Both the position numbers and the translations under genes were made by a program. The notes under the pieces were generated by a model, which saw nothing but the letters and a program-made list of their open reading frames with translations, was not told the origin of the DNA and did no database searches. This document shows positions 1-10,475 of a stretch of 64,000 nucleotides of DNA, one piece after another. Numbering within the stretch: position 1 is the first letter of the stretch; every line of letters begins with the position of its first letter. Source of the DNA: Liolophura sinensis (taxonomy: Eukaryota; Mollusca; Polyplacophora; Chitonida; Chitonidae). The DNA is taken from assembly GCF_032854445.1 (NCBI RefSeq), contig NC_088297.1, forward strand, positions 23,821,127 to 23,885,126, given 5' to 3'.

Positions 1-175
1 ACCCGTAATCGGCAGGCTAATCCATCGAAAACCATTCCTCTGAAAACCCATCAATACACACTGGAAGCTTGCCCTCAAGAAAATTCTTCTACAAGATCCG
101 TTCCTTGAATGATGAGGAATTGTATTTTCGTCGATTTGACGAAATTTAATCCATCAATGCCTATGGTGTGGATTC

Positions 176-360
176 ATGACATTAAGGACCAATGAAACAA
201 ACAAAAAGGCCAAAAAAACAAACAAAAAAAAACAACAACAACAAAAAACAAATAAAAAAAACACCAAAAACAAACAAACAAACAAAAAAAGAAAACAAAA
301 AAAAAATAAAAAAATAATACAAAAAAACAACAAAAAACAAAAGAAACAAACAAGCAAAAT
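176..360. repeat. A-rich low-complexity tract
   Basis: The + strand is almost entirely A with scattered C, as in AAAC and AACAA runs. The three overlapping reading frames open here encode only Lys/Asn/Gln on + or Phe/Leu/Cys on -, which is the signature of low complexity and not of genes. It lies about 40 bases beyond the distal end of the SINE relic at 400-597, on the side where an A-rich tail would be expected, so it may be an expanded SINE tail. Confidence 0.85.
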
Positions 361-399
361 TTTGCTTCGTAATTAACAATTTTTTTTAGTCATATGACG

Positions 400-597
400 A
401 GGAAGGAGTGCTTAGAGTGTACGTAATGTGCCTCCTTGATGCAGGACTCTTTTATCTAGTGCTGCTACACTGATGCGGGTCAACCAGACGTTGTACTTCC
501 CCTTAATGCTGAAGGCCAAGCACCTTCCTCTTTTAAGGTCTTAGTTGTGATCCGACACAGAAGCGGACGCTCTACCAACTGAGCCATCGGGGCCTGT
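400..597 (-). mobile_element. tRNA-derived SINE, family B (relic)
   Basis: Read on the - strand the segment begins with a tRNA-like head containing GATGGCTCAGTTGG (A-box-like) and AGAGCGTCCGCTTC. It continues into a body with GGTGCTTGGCCTTCAGC and GGTTGACCCGCATCAG. Matching body pieces recur at 32280-32530 and 48395-48500, so this is an interspersed family. The B box is degenerate, so it is a SINE relic and not a tRNA gene. Confidence 0.7.
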
Positions 598-798
598 TAC
601 AAAATTTGACTGGTGAATAGGAATATTCACAGTGATATATCATAGTCTTCTCCTATATTTTATTTCGACCGTTAACGATGCTTTAACAAGGAAATAGTGA
701 AGAAAACGAAAGAAGGAAATTACTTAAATGACTCACTATTTCGTCATTTCCGGGCACGCGGTACAGTAACAGTTAAGCCATTTGGAATATCTCATGAG

Positions 799-2625
799 GT
801 GGCAGTGTACCGTGTGAGGTGTCAGTATACGTTGTGAGCTGTCAGGGTACCTTGTAATCCGCCCGAGTGTCTTGTGAACTGTCACAGTACAGTTTGAACT
901 GTCACAGTACAGTTTGAACTATCAGCGTACCTTGTGATCTGTCAGTGTACCTTGTGATCTGTCAGTGTACCTTGTGATCTGTCAGTGTACCTTGTGATCT
1001 GTCAGTGTACCTTGTGAACTGTTAAAGTATCTTGTGAACTGTTAAAGTATCTTGTGAACTGTCAGAGTACATTGTGAACTTTCTTTTGATCTGCCAGTGT
1101 AATTTGTGAACAGCCATAGTATATTGTGGACTGTTAGAGTATCTTGTGAACTGTCAGGGTACCTTGTGAACTGTCAGAGTACAGCCTGAACTGTCAGTGT
1201 ACCTCGTAAACAGATAAAGTACCTTGTGAACTGTCAGAGTATCTTGTGAACTGTCAGAGTACCTTGTGAACTGTCAGTGTACCTTGTAAACTGTCAGAGT
1301 GTTTTGTGAACTGCTAAAGTATCTTGTGAACTGTCAGTGTGTCTTGTGAACTTTAAAAGTATCTTGTGAACTCTCAGTGTGTCTTGTGAACTTTAAAAGT
1401 ATCTTGTGAACTCTCAGTGTACCTTGTGAACTGTCAGAGTATCTTGTGAACTCTCAGTGTACCTTGTGAACTGTCAGAGTATCTTGTTGACTGTCAGAGT
1501 ATCTTGTGAACTGTCAGTCTACCTTGAGAACTGTCAGTCTATCTTGTGAACTGTGAGTTTACCTTGTGAACTGCTAAAGTATCTTGTGAACTCTCAGTGT
1601 ACCTTGTGAACTGTCAGAGTATCTTGTGAACTCTCAGTGTACCTTGTGAACTGTCAGAGTATCATTGTGAACTGTCAGAGTATCTTGTGAATTGTCAGTG
1701 TACCTTGAGAACTGTCAGTCTATCTTGTGAACTGCTAAAGTATCTTGTGAACTGTCAGAGTATCATTGTGAACTGTTAGAGTATCTTGTGAATTGTCAGT
1801 GTACCTTGAGAACTGTCAGTCTATCTTGTGAACTGTGAGTTTACCTTGTGAACTGTGAGTTTACCTTGTGAACTGCTAAAGTATCTCGTGAACTGTCCAA
1901 GTATCATTGTGAACTGTCAGAGTATCTTGTGAACTGTCAGAGTACCTTTTGAACTGTCAGCATATTTGGTGAACTATCAGAGTACCTTGTGATCTGTCAG
2001 CGTAACTTGTGAGCTGTCAGAGTATTTTGTGAACTGCCAGAGCAACTTGAGAACTGTCAGTGTATCTTGTGAACTGTCAGAGTACCTTGTGAACTGCCAC
2101 AATATTTTGTAAAGTGTCAGAGTGTCTTGTGAACTGTCAGTGTACCTTGTGAATTGTCAGAGTATCTTTTGAAATGCCAAAATATCTTGTGAACTGTCAG
2201 TGTACCTTGTGAACTGTCAGCGTTCCTTATGAACTGTCAGTGTACCTTGTGAACTGTCAAAGTATCTTGTGAACTGCTAGAGTACATTGTGAACTGTCAC
2301 TGTACCTTGTGAACTGCTAAAGTATGTTGTGAACTATCCGAGTATTTTGTGAACTGTCAGAGAGTCTTGTGAACTGTCAGAGTATCTTGTGAACTGTATC
2401 TTGTGAGCTGTCACGGTACTTTGTGAACTACCACAGTACCTTGTGAACTGTTACAGTAACTTGTGAAATGTCACAGGACCTTGTGAACTGCCACAGGACC
2501 TTGTGAACTGTCACAGTACCTTCTGAACTGCCGGAGTATGTTGTGAACTGTCAATGCACCGTGTGAACTGTCAGTGTACCGCGTGAACTGCCGGAGTATC
2601 TTGTGAACTATCAAAGCACGTTTTT
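799..2625. repeat. 20-bp minisatellite array, about 90 units
   Basis: The consensus is CTTGTGAACTGTCAGTGTAC, 20 bp, running in step with the sequence columns for hundreds of bases. Single-base slips appear near 1665 and 1765. Variants (CAGAGTATC, CTAAAGTATC, CTCTCAGTGT) alternate in places, giving 40-bp higher-order units around 1360-1640. The edges are more diverged than the centre. There is no credible coding frame. Confidence 0.95.
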
Positions 2626-2639
2626 AAATCACCCCGTTT

Positions 2640-3730
2640 ACATAGTCATCGAACTGTTCTACTGTCAGCGTACTTTATGAATCTGTATGCTTTACATGTG
2701 GGTCATCAGAGGACATTTGAACAGTTTTACAGTTTGAAGTCCCAAGTTCAATGATCAAAGTAAGCCTTGGGTGGATTAACTAGTCCTGTTCATGATGCAT
2801 GAATACAGGGGATTTTAAGCTGTGTCTGTACAAGAAATTGCAGTCAGGACGATATGTGCTTTGGCCGCTAAAGTAAAGCCGAAATGAATCCAATGTCGGC
2901 ATACAAAACCAACAAGAGGCTGTATTATATAACCATTATTATGGCGGTAATACGTCTTAATTTCTGTTGCGTGTGGTACGCTTTGTATTGAAAGCAGAAC
3001 TGATATGATATTTTTATTGTAAGCCTATGTTGTATGTACTCTCCGTGCTGTGTGACTTTCGATGGTACTGCTATAGAGATCGAATTGCCTAATGCTTGAA
3101 TGGATGGTCTAACCAAAACAAAACGTATCTAAGGAAGTAGAAGTCCTACTTTCTCAGACTCTCTTTGTGCTGTACTCGGTGAGATTCCGACCACCACATA
3201 AAATACCTGATCAAACAGTTTCACAAACAATGGCGCGCAAGATTTCGATCTTTTACCGGAAGTTAGGTGGACATATAAAATTGGCTAAAGACAACACTCC
3301 CCATCGTAAGACAACAACCACCTTCACTAGAAGGCACTGACGACCACTTCATCCACAGTTACAAACAATTCAGTTATATGAACATTGGAGCCTAATGTGA
3401 CAGTCTAAAACAAAAGTAATGTAGCGCATCGGTAGGATGGCCAACATTTCCAGTTTTCAGTCTTCTTTTGAATGTCTTCGGCGTATTTTTTTCGCACAGT
3501 GTCTAAACAAATGTTGACAATAAAAGCCGCAAATTCCAAAGGCGTGCGTAACGACTATCAGAGTTTAGAGTCCAGTGGCTTTCTCTGAGAAAGCCTGAAT
3601 CGTCTACATTTCAAAACGAGAAATTCTATTTGGTCCATTTAAGCCGATGACAAATATACAAACTGTCGTTTGCCATAATTTATGACATTTTAATTGGAAA
3701 ATGTACTTACTGACGAAACTTGATAACATT
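2640..3730. other. Unannotated intergenic stretch
   Basis: I see no gene, RNA gene or recognisable repeat. Open frames are 60-75 codons, have no family resemblance and are consistent with chance in AT-rich DNA. Confidence 0.5.
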
Positions 3731-3739
3731 TGCCTATAT

Positions 3740-4012
3740 ATACATGTAGGCCCAAATACACACAAAAAACACTTGTCTTGTATGAACACAAACTTGTGTT
3801 CTTTCCATCAAAAGTCTTGTGTCATATTTCAACAATTCTGTCTTACGTTAAAGTAACACAAGGCCGTGTCCGTGTTTCATTATTTTGTAACACAAATATG
3901 TGTACTTCACATTTATTTAACACATGTTTGTGTAACACACTTCTGTGTTGAATGAAATTACACAAGTTTTTGTGTTAGATATCAGCACAAGGGTTTTTTT
4001 GTGTGTATCGTG
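3740..4012. repeat. Cluster of short ACACAA/TTGTGT hairpins
   Basis: Six or more short inverted repeats with ACACAA...TTGTGT-type stems follow each other, for example AACACAAACTTGTGTT near 3785, AACACAAATATGTGT near 3890 and ACACAAGTTTTTGTGT near 3960. Spacing is irregular (30-60 bp), so this is not a simple tandem repeat. Function unknown. Confidence 0.6.
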
Positions 4013-5630
4013 GGCAAAACGTAAGATGTTTACGTTGCTGCTAAAATTACTCTTATATATAGAAATGAGAATTTTTATATGAAGACGTATACTACTGAAA
4101 AGAAAAAATAGGAACAAAAAAGAAGAAAAAAAAGTAATCCACACAAAAACAACAAACCACCGGTCATCAAATTCTTTTCAATACTGAAATCTGTATTTCC
4201 ACTGATCCGCTTTACAGTGTTACACAAGGCGTATCAAATCGAAAACCGTTAGCTTCATTTTGAGCCATAATAAAGAAATCAACAATTTCTTAATTTCTTA
4301 CTTTATATAATGTATTAGTTCATTGGTGGCTATGTTAAACGTAATTGATGTTGCGATTACGGATGACAGATGGGGTAGACTTACTACTGGTGAAAATACG
4401 AAGTACTTGTTTTGTTAGGAAAATTCTTGTACAATCCTGAGGAGGATAAACGCGAAAGCATCATCTATATGTTTGCTCTCCACCATTTTCTTTGGTGTAT
4501 AACTCTGAATACATACATGTAATTCATTGCTAAAAAAGCTAAAAATGAAGTATTTTCTGATACCACAGAATGTGCCTGCCTTTGGATACAAATTGGTGCA
4601 TTTATAAATTTGGAGTTTTTAATCACAATACACTGAAACTGCATAACTTTAAAACCGTAAAGTCAGCTTTTTGGCCATATGTCAAAAAATTTCAGACATA
4701 CATGTAGATAAAAAAATCCGCAGGAAACAGCGCCCCGAAACACAACGGAATATGTACCTCATATCAAAATTCAAACCCTTTTATGACGTCATATATTCGA
4801 CCAATAGAGAGCTCCTGAGTTATATAACTAGTATTGCTCTACATGCATATCAGATTTTAGAAGGATCCCTACTTCAATCTCGACAAGATGATGTTTAAAA
4901 AAGGTTTTGTGTACTGGAAATTCAATGTTGCCGCCACACTAAGTGACATAGAAAAACAGCCTTCAAGTCTCTTAGAAATAATATCTGCTATAATTTTGCT
5001 GTCAAATTTGCAAACAACTGGTATTTTAAGTTTTCTTGAGAAACGACAAAAAAGCACCGTCCGATAAGAATTGTTTAATTGTATGCGTGAAAGCAATAGG
5101 GTTTCAGCTATCAGCTTGGAATCGTGACAAACCATGGTCTTTGACATAAATGAACTAGATACTGAACCTACGTTTTCCTGGTAATCATTCACCGACAATA
5201 AACACTCACGATTATCACCAAATAAAAGGCGGCAGTAATGTAGACGAAGCCATTGCACACCAGTTTTACGACATATAAGCCAACCGAAGTGTACCGGAAA
5301 CTTGCAACAGCATTCCCCTGCTTACATAAATACTGTTTTATCGAAGAATCTACACGTGAATGCGGAAGTTGGTCAACATTAACATGCAGTTACCTTGTTA
5401 TACCCTAGAAGTGATGAACTACGCCATAAGCAGAAACAAAAGACCAACTGGAAAAACGGTAGCATGCCTGTAGGAAGTATTTCAGCATTAACTAATAAAA
5501 ATGTTTTCACTTCGATAAAATATATTCAGCTCCTGTGAGATAAGCTGAGAAAATCGTCTTTCTGGCTGCGTAGGGAGAAGTGGAATGGGGTAGGACATGG
5601 GAACGGGGTGGGTGGGGGTGGGGGTCTCAA
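4013..5630. other. Unannotated stretch with one 129-codon open frame
   Basis: The only notable open frame is 4869-5258 on -, 129 codons. It has no signal peptide, no domain I recognise, and no clear splice or promoter context. Its length is somewhat above chance, so it is recorded, but I do not call a gene. A G-rich run (GGGTGGGGGTGGGGG) sits at about 5608-5625, next to the LINE 3' end. Confidence 0.3.
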
Positions 5631-6398
5631 TTTGATTTGATTTGATTTATTCACCAGAAAGAAAGTAGAAAAGGAAGAACATCTCAATACCTCTCTGTAC
5701 CTAAACCTCTTGTATCCGCATGGTTATATATAAATATATATACACACACATACATATACATACATATACATACACACCCGCAAACACACAGGCACACGCA
5801 TATGTATGTACATGTACGTATATTCATACAAATACATCTTAAATATTATCGTAATGTGCACAGTATAAGTAGGCCTATATAATAATGGTTTTTCTTAATC
5901 AAGGTTAATACAAACAGGTATATACACACACACATAATTACATATGTACGGATACATCAGTTTGTCAACATAATACAACTTATCGCACTCTGGCGAGAGC
6001 AGAAAACCCAAAGGGCTTATTGTATCCCATACCATGTTTAAATTTAATTAACAAGAGATGCTAACTGGTTAATACTCACATGTTGGAATGAAGCACTCGC
6101 ACATACGTACACGTGTACCTAATTATGCATACACATAGTAGTTACTACTGTAGCACCCACTCCTAAATGTAAGGATATACAGACAGTAAAGAGAATTTAC
6201 ATGCGTAAATATGTGTACAAATATGCACACGCACACATGTGCACTTATGTATTAATATTCATATCAATCAAGGCGACAACAATATACTATCAAGAGAAAA
6301 CGTTAAGCAAGCAACTACGTGTCGCAACTGAGTTAATTCAAAACGTATGTACAATTGTGGATGACTTGGTGTAGTAATGATTATAGTTATATGCTTCA

Positions 6399-9206
6399 TC
6401 AGCTGTATATTTTTCTCAGGAGTAAAGTTTTCAAAGACGATTTAAATAATGATAAAGAGGTGATTTCTTTTAAATTGGAGGGCAGTTTATTCCATTCGAT
6501 CGGTCCTTTTATTTTACAAGTGTGTAGGGATAGATTGCTTCTATGAAATGGTCGGTGTAAGTTAAAATATGATGTTCTAGTTGGATAGCAGTGAATATCA
6601 AACTGTTTTGTAAAGTAAGTACGGGTGTATAGTGGAGTAATGCTAGGATTGTAGAAGTATTTGTAAACTAACTGGAGTGTGTGAAAGGTGTTAACCGCGG
6701 TAACAGGTAAGATATTATACTCAGTAAAAATAGGCGCGGTGTGTTCGTATTTATGAGAGGAGGTAATAATGCGTAATGCTCGTTTTTGAAGACGGATCAG
6801 GGGAAAAAGATGTGTTTCATAAGTATTTCCCCACACAGCATTGCAGTCCGTAATATATGGGTTAATAAGTGCATAGTACAGGATGAACAGAGTATTTTTC
6901 TTTAGGGCATATTTAATATGATTTATCACCCCTAAATTACGGGATATTTTTTTGTAGATATTATTTATGTGGTTTGTCCACGTTAATCTTTCATTGAAAG
7001 TTATACCTAAGAAATTGAAGGTCTTGATTTTTTCGATATTTACGCCTGCTATAGCCAGGAAAGGAGTAGCATGATTATTTATTCTGCGATTGGGAGCGAT
7101 GTACATAAATTTGGTTTTCTTAATATTAAGAGACAGTTTATTGCAACATAGCCAATCGTAAATTTTTTCAGTTTCACGATTAAAAGTTTCCAGAAGGTGT
7201 GCTGGATCATCATTGCAAAGGACAGCACTAGTATCATCAGCAAACAGTATGATATCAAGTAGAGATGAAACATATTTAATGTCATTAATGTATATTAAAA
7301 AGAGAAGGGGTCCTAGGATTGAGCCCTGAGGAACACCAATATTCATGTATTTAGTAGTTGATCGGCAATCGTTGTATAAAAGGCAATGTGATCTGTTTTT
7401 CAGAAAATCATTAAACCATATATTACTAAGACCTTTGACACCATAATGGTCGAGTTTTTTCAACAATATATTGTGGTCTACAGTATCAAAAGCCTTTGCA
7501 AGGTCTAGAAAAAGAGTGATGCTGTACTTATTTGTTTCTTTAGCAGTTACTAGTTTATCATATAGAGCAATTATTGCATGTGTAGTAGAGTGATGCGATC
7601 TGAAACCGAACTGTTGACTGTATATAACATCGTTCATTTCGAGGAACGTCGTCAGACAGTTAACCACCAGTTTTTCGATGATTTTGCTGAAACACGGTAA
7701 GACAGATATTGGTCGGTAATTTTTAAACTCCTTCATTTCACCCGATTTATACACTGGCGTGAGTTTAGCACTTTTCGTTTTATCAGGGAATATTCCAGTT
7801 TGAAACGATAAGTTTATTATATGGGTCAGCGGTTTCGCTATTGCTGTGGCACAATACTTTACAACTGAAACACGAATCTCATCTAGGCCAGGAGAGCTAT
7901 TCTTCAGTCCCATGATAACATCTACAACTTCTGCTGAGGTACAGGGATCGAGACTGAAATTTGGTACTGATGGTGTTTTGAGAAAAGTTTCAAAATTTTT
8001 CCCCATCTGCGGTATCTCCCCAGCAATAACACTTGGGGCTGTGTTAAAGTAACCATTAAAATTGTCTGCTATGCTCTGAGGATCACTGTCTTCAATATCA
8101 TTTATATAAAAAGATTTAGGTAGTACATTATTACGTTTCGCCTGTATAAGTTCATTTATTATTTTCCATGTGCCCTTTATGTTATTGTTGACCAGATTAA
8201 ATTGATTGTCATAATAAGATTTTCTGGAAATACGAAGTGTGTGATTTAATTTATTTCTATATGTTCTGTATTGCTTACTTATCGTGCTGTCATTATGCTT
8301 CAGGTGTAGTTTATACAATTTATTCTTTTTTTTGCATAAATTTAAAATGGCTGAGCTTATCCAAGGTTTTGTTTTTTTATTGCTATGTTTAAATTTACGA
8401 AGTGGAAAGCACTGATCATAAATGGATTTAAATTGCTCTAGAAAAGAGTCATATGCGACATTGGTATCGCTTTCATTAAACACGTGATTCCATTTATAAT
8501 TATTCAAACATGCTTTAAAGTTAAGCTTATTATTTTCAGAAAAAAGACGTTTATAGATTGGGATAGGTTTGCTTTCGTTCATATCATATAATGGCTGACT
8601 GCTAAAATGGAAAATGGGAAAATGATCGGTTATATCAGTCAAGAGAATGCCGGAAGTCAATGTTTGGTGATGATTCGTAAATATGTTGTCGATCAAAGTT
8701 GCAGTCCTATCGGTTATTCTTATGGGCTTTGTAATTTTGGGGAAAAAATGGAACGATTTAAGGTTTTCTAAGAAATACTTTGACGGTAGGTGTGTGTCTG
8801 CTTTGAATAAATCAATGTTGAAATCACCAAATATTGTACAGAGTTTGTTTTCAGGCTTGATGGTCTCCAAAATTGAGGACAGTTGATCGTTGAAACAATC
8901 AACACTTTTACCCGGTGGCCTATAAAAGATACCTATGATTTGTTTATTTTGTTTTTGAGTAGTTTCTATGAACAAACTCTCATATTCGCCATGATCATCA
9001 ACAAGACTGAGATCTTCTCTAATAAAACATTCACCCAGGCTGGTATGGACAAAAAGAACTAGGCCTCCTCCTTTTCTTTTAGGGCGAGATGAGAAGAACG
9101 ATTTATAATTAGGGATATCATAAAGGTGTTCTGTTCCTGGGTTGAGCCAGCTCTCAGACATTCCTATGACTGAAAAAGGATAATCTAGACTTATGATGTA
9201 GGGCAA
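6399..9206 (-). CDS. Endonuclease/reverse transcriptase polyprotein of the LINE (main part)
   Basis: This 935-codon frame encodes most of an apurinic-like endonuclease followed by reverse transcriptase. Endonuclease motifs visible in order are GMSESWLNPG, IGIFYRPPG, GDFNIDLF, LIDNIF and DITDHFPIF. RT blocks are YRPISVLPCFSKIIEK, QFGFRSHHSTTHAI, LFLDLAKAFDTVDH, GVPQGSILGPLLFLIYIND and LFADDTSAV (catalytic D-D near residue 655), then LSLNIKKTKFM and FLGITFNERLTW. All catalytic blocks look intact with no internal stop. There is no RNase H domain and no gag-like zinc knuckle. The ATG at 9206 lies inside the endonuclease domain; the true N terminus is in the adjoining frame at 9211-9582, so this start is an artefact of a frameshift. 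Enzymatically it would nick target DNA and prime reverse transcription there. Confidence 0.93.
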   Translation of the reverse strand: MPYIISLDYPFSVIGMSESWLNPGTEHLYDIPNYKSFFSSRPKRKGGGLVLFVHTSLGECFIREDLSLVDDHGEYESLFIETTQKQNKQIIGIFYRPPGKSVDCFNDQLSSILETIKPENKLCTIFGDFNIDLFKADTHLPSKYFLENLKSFHFFPKITKPIRITDRTATLIDNIFTNHHQTLTSGILLTDITDHFPIFHFSSQPLYDMNESKPIPIYKRLFSENNKLNFKACLNNYKWNHVFNESDTNVAYDSFLEQFKSIYDQCFPLRKFKHSNKKTKPWISSAILNLCKKKNKLYKLHLKHNDSTISKQYRTYRNKLNHTLRISRKSYYDNQFNLVNNNIKGTWKIINELIQAKRNNVLPKSFYINDIEDSDPQSIADNFNGYFNTAPSVIAGEIPQMGKNFETFLKTPSVPNFSLDPCTSAEVVDVIMGLKNSSPGLDEIRVSVVKYCATAIAKPLTHIINLSFQTGIFPDKTKSAKLTPVYKSGEMKEFKNYRPISVLPCFSKIIEKLVVNCLTTFLEMNDVIYSQQFGFRSHHSTTHAIIALYDKLVTAKETNKYSITLFLDLAKAFDTVDHNILLKKLDHYGVKGLSNIWFNDFLKNRSHCLLYNDCRSTTKYMNIGVPQGSILGPLLFLIYINDIKYVSSLLDIILFADDTSAVLCNDDPAHLLETFNRETEKIYDWLCCNKLSLNIKKTKFMYIAPNRRINNHATPFLAIAGVNIEKIKTFNFLGITFNERLTWTNHINNIYKKISRNLGVINHIKYALKKNTLFILYYALINPYITDCNAVWGNTYETHLFPLIRLQKRALRIITSSHKYEHTAPIFTEYNILPVTAVNTFHTLQLVYKYFYNPSITPLYTRTYFTKQFDIHCYPTRTSYFNLHRPFHRSNLSLHTCKIKGPIEWNKLPSNLKEITSLSLFKSSLKTLLLRKIYS

Positions 9207-9210
9207 AATC

Positions 9211-9582
9211 TCAGAGTAGTGTTTTTTTTAAACTTCTTGCATTTAAGTGTAACACAGAAAATGGTTTGTTTTTGCTATCTAAGAAAGGTCTTGACAAAGT
9301 CTTAAAAGACTCTTCAAGAAAATAATTAGCCTGGTGATCGTGGATCTCTCTCCAGTAATCTTGTTCCTCGGAGGAATCGTCAGTTATATAGTAGGTGCCA
9401 TCGATTACATTTATAGGTATTGGGTTAAAACAAAGATTGTCAAGGTCTAAAACTGCAGAGGTCGATTTTATCACTGGGTTTACAGGATTGTTATGCACAG
9501 TGGAGTCAGTAAAATCTATGCAATCATAAAAAGGTAACTGTTCAAGAGTCGATGTGCCCTCATCGTTGTTATTATCAGCCAT
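9211..9582 (-). pseudogene. N-terminal part of the LINE ORF, separated by a frameshift
   Basis: A 123-codon frame. It has an acidic, low-homology leader followed by FSVLHLNARSL, the usual first strand of the LINE endonuclease fold. Three codons after that motif it enters a run of eight A (8 T at about 9222-9229 on +) and reaches a stop at 9211. Removing one A would put the frame in register with the 935-codon ORF. The break may be an inactivating indel, a sequencing error, or less likely a slippage site. Confidence 0.8.
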
Positions 9583-9838
9583 ACTATTGCAAGACAGATT
9601 TCAATGATACGGCTGATGAGAGGCATACATACTTTAAGGTCCCAATTTGAATATACACAATAATATAACAACAGTAGTGAAATAAAAAGGTGCAAACATA
9701 TACACAGTAATCAAAATGAACTTTTATAGAAGATTCTGTAAACATCATATTAAATGAGGTCATTACAAATAAGAGAGACAAAAAAAAGATGATGGATTTA
9801 CAAGACAACAATATAATATGGACAGCGGTAATGACCAA

Positions 9839-10175
9839 AAAGGTCTGTGTTCAGCAACAGAAGCTGTTTGGGAAGAGACAATGCTAACTGTAGAGACACA
9901 GTCTCAAGAGAGATATTGACGCTTCCAATGATATCGGCTTTGTTCAGCTCAGTAGCTCAATATAAGCTTGGGGAGCTGAGGATCACGTACAGTAAGTACC
10001 TTCGTGAGTTATACACCGGCTGTGGTAAAGCATTTGGGCTGTACAGTGGCTGGTGAACCTGGATCCTGGATCCATCCTTCCTTCTGCTCAGCGCCTAAAC
10101 GCTTATATTGAGATTATAGAGAGAAAAAAAAACCTTAAAAAAGACAAGATCTCCAAAGAAAGCGGTCCAAGGAAC
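9839..10175 (+). promoter_or_regulatory. Upstream region of the PAN-EGF-FReD gene
   Basis: The interval lies between the LINE and the first ATG I accept. An in-frame upstream ATG at 10053 would add 41 hydrophilic residues before the hydrophobic segment, which would spoil the signal peptide, so 10176 is preferred. No convincing TATA box or other element is visible. Calling it 5' flank/5' UTR is positional inference. Confidence 0.35.
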
Positions 10176-10475
10176 ATGAGTACTCCACTGCTGTGTATAT
10201 TTTGCTGCTATCTTCTCAGCGAGTTGATACCGGTACCAGTGCTTGGTGCCTTGGAGGAAACTTACCGCGGGTCTTTGTATGAGCCTAGTCCCGCTGGGCA
10301 GTGCCGCCAAGGCCCGAGGGAGGTAAATTGGGAGATTTCGGTCAGTTTGTCGGCTTGTGCTATGTGGTGTGAACGGAGCTACTGCTGGAGATTCCTCTAC
10401 TGTCCTCACTCCAAGCTATGCACATTCCACGCAACCGCGGCAAACCTGACAGGATGTGTCTGCCACGTGAAGAAG
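10176..10475 (+). CDS. Exon 1: signal peptide and PAN/apple-like module
   Basis: Exactly 100 codons from ATG to a strong donor, AAG|GTAAGT, phase 0. The Cys spacing after residue 43 (CAMWCERSYC, FLYCPHSKLC) fits the PAN/apple fold. The PAN call is moderate and the secretion call strong. Confidence 0.82.

Larger units (their letters stand above)
5631..9838 (-). mobile_element. CR1/Jockey-superfamily non-LTR retrotransposon, near full length
   Basis: The element lies on the - strand. Its 3' end is the short-period tail at 5631-5655 (TTTGATTTGATTTGATTTA on +, that is AAATC repeats on -), typical of this superfamily. The region 5656-6398 is 3' UTR-like and holds CA/TA-rich simple sequence. The protein region is 6399-9582. 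The 5' boundary is uncertain; 9583-9838 is a provisional 5' UTR. I could not find a target-site duplication. The element interrupts no recognisable exon. Confidence 0.85.

Noticed and set aside
799-2625. CRISPR-like appearance of regular repeats
   Set aside because: Units are contiguous with no unique spacers, and the context is animal nuclear DNA.
4869-5258. 129-codon - strand gene
   Set aside because: No domain, signal peptide or flanking splice sites; kept only as a note in the stretch description.
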